Source of the DNA: CAKSEI01 sp964403505
GTDB taxonomy: Bacteria; Bacillota; Clostridia; Oscillospirales; CAG-272
DNA length: 5,795 bases
Assembly: GCA_964403505.1 (NCBI GenBank)
Contig: CAYOFP010000035.1
Coordinates: forward strand, 1-5,795
Reading direction: 5' to 3'
Every line of letters starts with the position of its first letter. Position 1 is the first letter of the stretch. The position numbers and the translations under genes are program-made. The notes beneath the pieces were generated by a model that worked only from the letters and a program-made list of their open reading frames with translations, searched no databases and was not told the DNA's origin. This document shows positions 4,535 through 5,795 of this stretch, piece after piece.

Positions 4535-5795
4535 GTAGCGCTTATCGGCAATCCGAATTGCGGTAAGACGACTCTTTTCAATTTACTTACAGGCGCACGA
4601 AGTCATGTCGGGAATTTTCCGGGCGTGACGGTCAGCGCCAAAACAGGGCAGATACGTACGCTTCACGGTGTGTCGCTCGTCGATCTGCCGGGGATCTACT
4701 CGCTCAGTCCGTATTCTGCGGATGAGAAGGTCAGTCTCGATTTTCTTCTGGATGCCAGACCCGACGGTATTATAAGTATCGTCGATGCCACCTGCCTTGT
4801 GCGCAGTCTGTATCTCCCCCTTCAGCTTCTCGATCTCGGGATACCGACGGTCATTGCGCTGAATATGATGGACGATGTCGAAAAAAACAACGGAAAAATT
4901 GATGTTCGCTCTCTTTCACACCTGCTCGGCGTTCCGTGCGTTGCCATTTCCGCCTGCAAGGGCAGGGGAATAAACACTTTGCTTGAAACGGTGCATGACA
5001 CACTGTCTTCGCACAAACTTCCCTCGGTCCGAGATCATTACGGCGATATCATAGCTTCTGCTATATCGGAAATGCGAACAGTTACAGACCCTTTTGCGCA
5101 AAAGGCAGGTATGCCGTGCGTATTTTGCGCCATGTCGGCGCTCGCAGGGGATGAATATATTCTTTCACGAATGTCCGTCGATCGGAAAAAGATAGATGAG
5201 ATCGTTTCACGTGCCAAAGCACTCGCCGGAGGTGATATGTATTCGCATATTGCCGAAAAAAGATACGGATATATCGAGAGGGCGGTCGCACGGTGTGCTG
5301 TATTGCCGGGCGTCAGCCGCAGCAGACGGCGCAGCGAACGGATCGACGCTCTTCTGACAAACAGATATCTTTCTCTGCCCGCATTTTTTGCGGTTATGGT
5401 AACTATTTTTCACCTGACATTCGATGTGATCGGCGCCAGGGCTCAGTCGGCGGTTGCTCTTATCTTGTCCCTTGTTACCGATACCGTCGACGGTATTATG
5501 ATGCGTTTGAATGTCCACGATGCCGTGCGCTCTCTTGTGACGGACGGTATATTTGAGGGTGTGGGCAGTGTTCTTTCCTTTTTGCCTGTCATACTGATAT
5601 TGTTTTTCTTTCTCTCTTTGCTTGAGGATAGCGGATATATGGCGCGTGTCGCCTTTATCACAGACGGACTTTTCCGGCGTGTCGGTCTGTCGGGCAGGTC
5701 GTTTGTGCCAATGCTTATGGGTTTCGGCTGTTCGGTGCCCTCCATAATGGCGAGCCGCACGCTCCCGTCAGATAGGGACAGGAGGGTCACGCTCC
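4514..5795 (+). CDS. feoB: Ferrous iron transport protein B, 5' part (runs off the window)
   Basis: An open frame of 427 codons without a stop to the window edge; complete FeoB proteins are usually 600-800 residues. It is an inner-membrane Fe2+ uptake protein with a cytoplasmic G-protein domain. Visible GTPase motifs are G1 GNPNCGKT (12-19), the G2 region NFPGVTV (34-40), G3 DLPG (57-60), G4 NMMD (117-120) and G5 SA (146-147). The pre-membrane motif DMYSHIAEKRYGYI begins at 241. Predicted helices lie at about 288-307 and 352-370, followed by EDSGYMAR (371-378) and the conserved GFGCSVPSIMASRTL from 403, with C406 in the presumed permeation path. The start is taken as TTG 4514 because AGGTGAT lies 5 nt upstream; ATG 4529 would drop five residues (MPQSK). 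It is 13 nt after nrdR and probably co-transcribed with it. No feoA precedes it; one could lie downstream outside the window. Confidence 0.95.
   Translation, partial: MPQSKMTVALIGNPNCGKTTLFNLLTGARSHVGNFPGVTVSAKTGQIRTLHGVSLVDLPGIYSLSPYSADEKVSLDFLLDARPDGIISIVDATCLVRSLYLPLQLLDLGIPTVIALNMMDDVEKNNGKIDVRSLSHLLGVPCVAISACKGRGINTLLETVHDTLSSHKLPSVRDHYGDIIASAISEMRTVTDPFAQKAGMPCVFCAMSALAGDEYILSRMSVDRKKIDEIVSRAKALAGGDMYSHIAEKRYGYIERAVARCAVLPGVSRSRRRSERIDALLTNRYLSLPAFFAVMVTIFHLTFDVIGARAQSAVALILSLVTDTVDGIMMRLNVHDAVRSLVTDGIFEGVGSVLSFLPVILILFFFLSLLEDSGYMARVAFITDGLFRRVGLSGRSFVPMLMGFGCSVPSIMASRTLPSDRDRRVTL

Noticed and set aside
5082..5790. Several overlapping open frames on both strands inside the right-hand part
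   Set aside because: All lie within the FeoB reading frame, which is continuous to the window edge and carries FeoB motifs throughout.
1..5795. CRISPR arrays, tRNA or rRNA genes, phage or toxin-antitoxin genes
   Set aside because: I saw no regularly spaced repeats, no cloverleaf-like sequence and no such protein motifs. Apart from the left-edge repeats, the window is conserved chromosomal content.

Overview
The window looks like chromosomal DNA from a Gram-positive anaerobe of the class Clostridia, possibly a gut Oscillospirales/Ruminococcus-like lineage. The reasons are consensus sigma-A type promoters, strong AGGAGG-type ribosome binding sites, a zinc-binding (CxxC...CxxH) ribosomal protein S18, the rpsF-ssb-rpsR order, an nrdR gene, and FeoB-type iron transport. 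The taxonomic placement is an inference from gene style only.

Layout. Positions 1-127 hold no gene but contain three strong inverted repeats: a 16+16 near-palindrome at the left edge (1-37) that resembles an IS3-family terminus, a gap-free 32-bp palindrome (73-104), and a small GC-rich hairpin (112-126) touching the stop codon of the next gene. On the minus strand, 2516-1539 encodes a membrane-anchored SGNH-hydrolase-like protein, followed 31 nt downstream by a 12-TM MATE-family exporter (1507-128); the two are probably co-transcribed. A 198-bp divergent intergenic region separates this pair from the plus-strand genes. It carries a perfect TTGACA-17-TATAAT promoter and a structured leader for rpsF. 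The classic operon rpsF (S6)-ssb-rpsR (S18) spans 2715-3892 and ends at a clear Rho-independent terminator (3911-3950). nrdR (4054-4500) follows with its own extended -10 promoter, and then the 5' part of feoB (from 4514), which runs off the right edge after about 427 codons.

How the parts work together. The rpsF operon supplies two ribosomal proteins that bind each other on the 30S subunit plus the single-strand DNA-binding protein. nrdR encodes the zinc/ATP-cone repressor of ribonucleotide reductase genes. A 13/16 match to the NrdR box lies exactly in the spacer of the nrdR promoter, so autorepression is likely. feoB starts 13 nt after nrdR with its ribosome binding site in that gap, so it may share this promoter.

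Most of the window is conserved core genome, and I see no new multi-gene defence or mobile system. The points that deserve a second look are: the 49-residue purely acidic extension on S18; the NrdR box plus the nrdR-feoB linkage; a hairpin enclosing both candidate feoB start codons; a start codon on the SGNH gene that has no ribosome binding site and coincides with the predicted transcription start; and the repeat cluster at the left edge.
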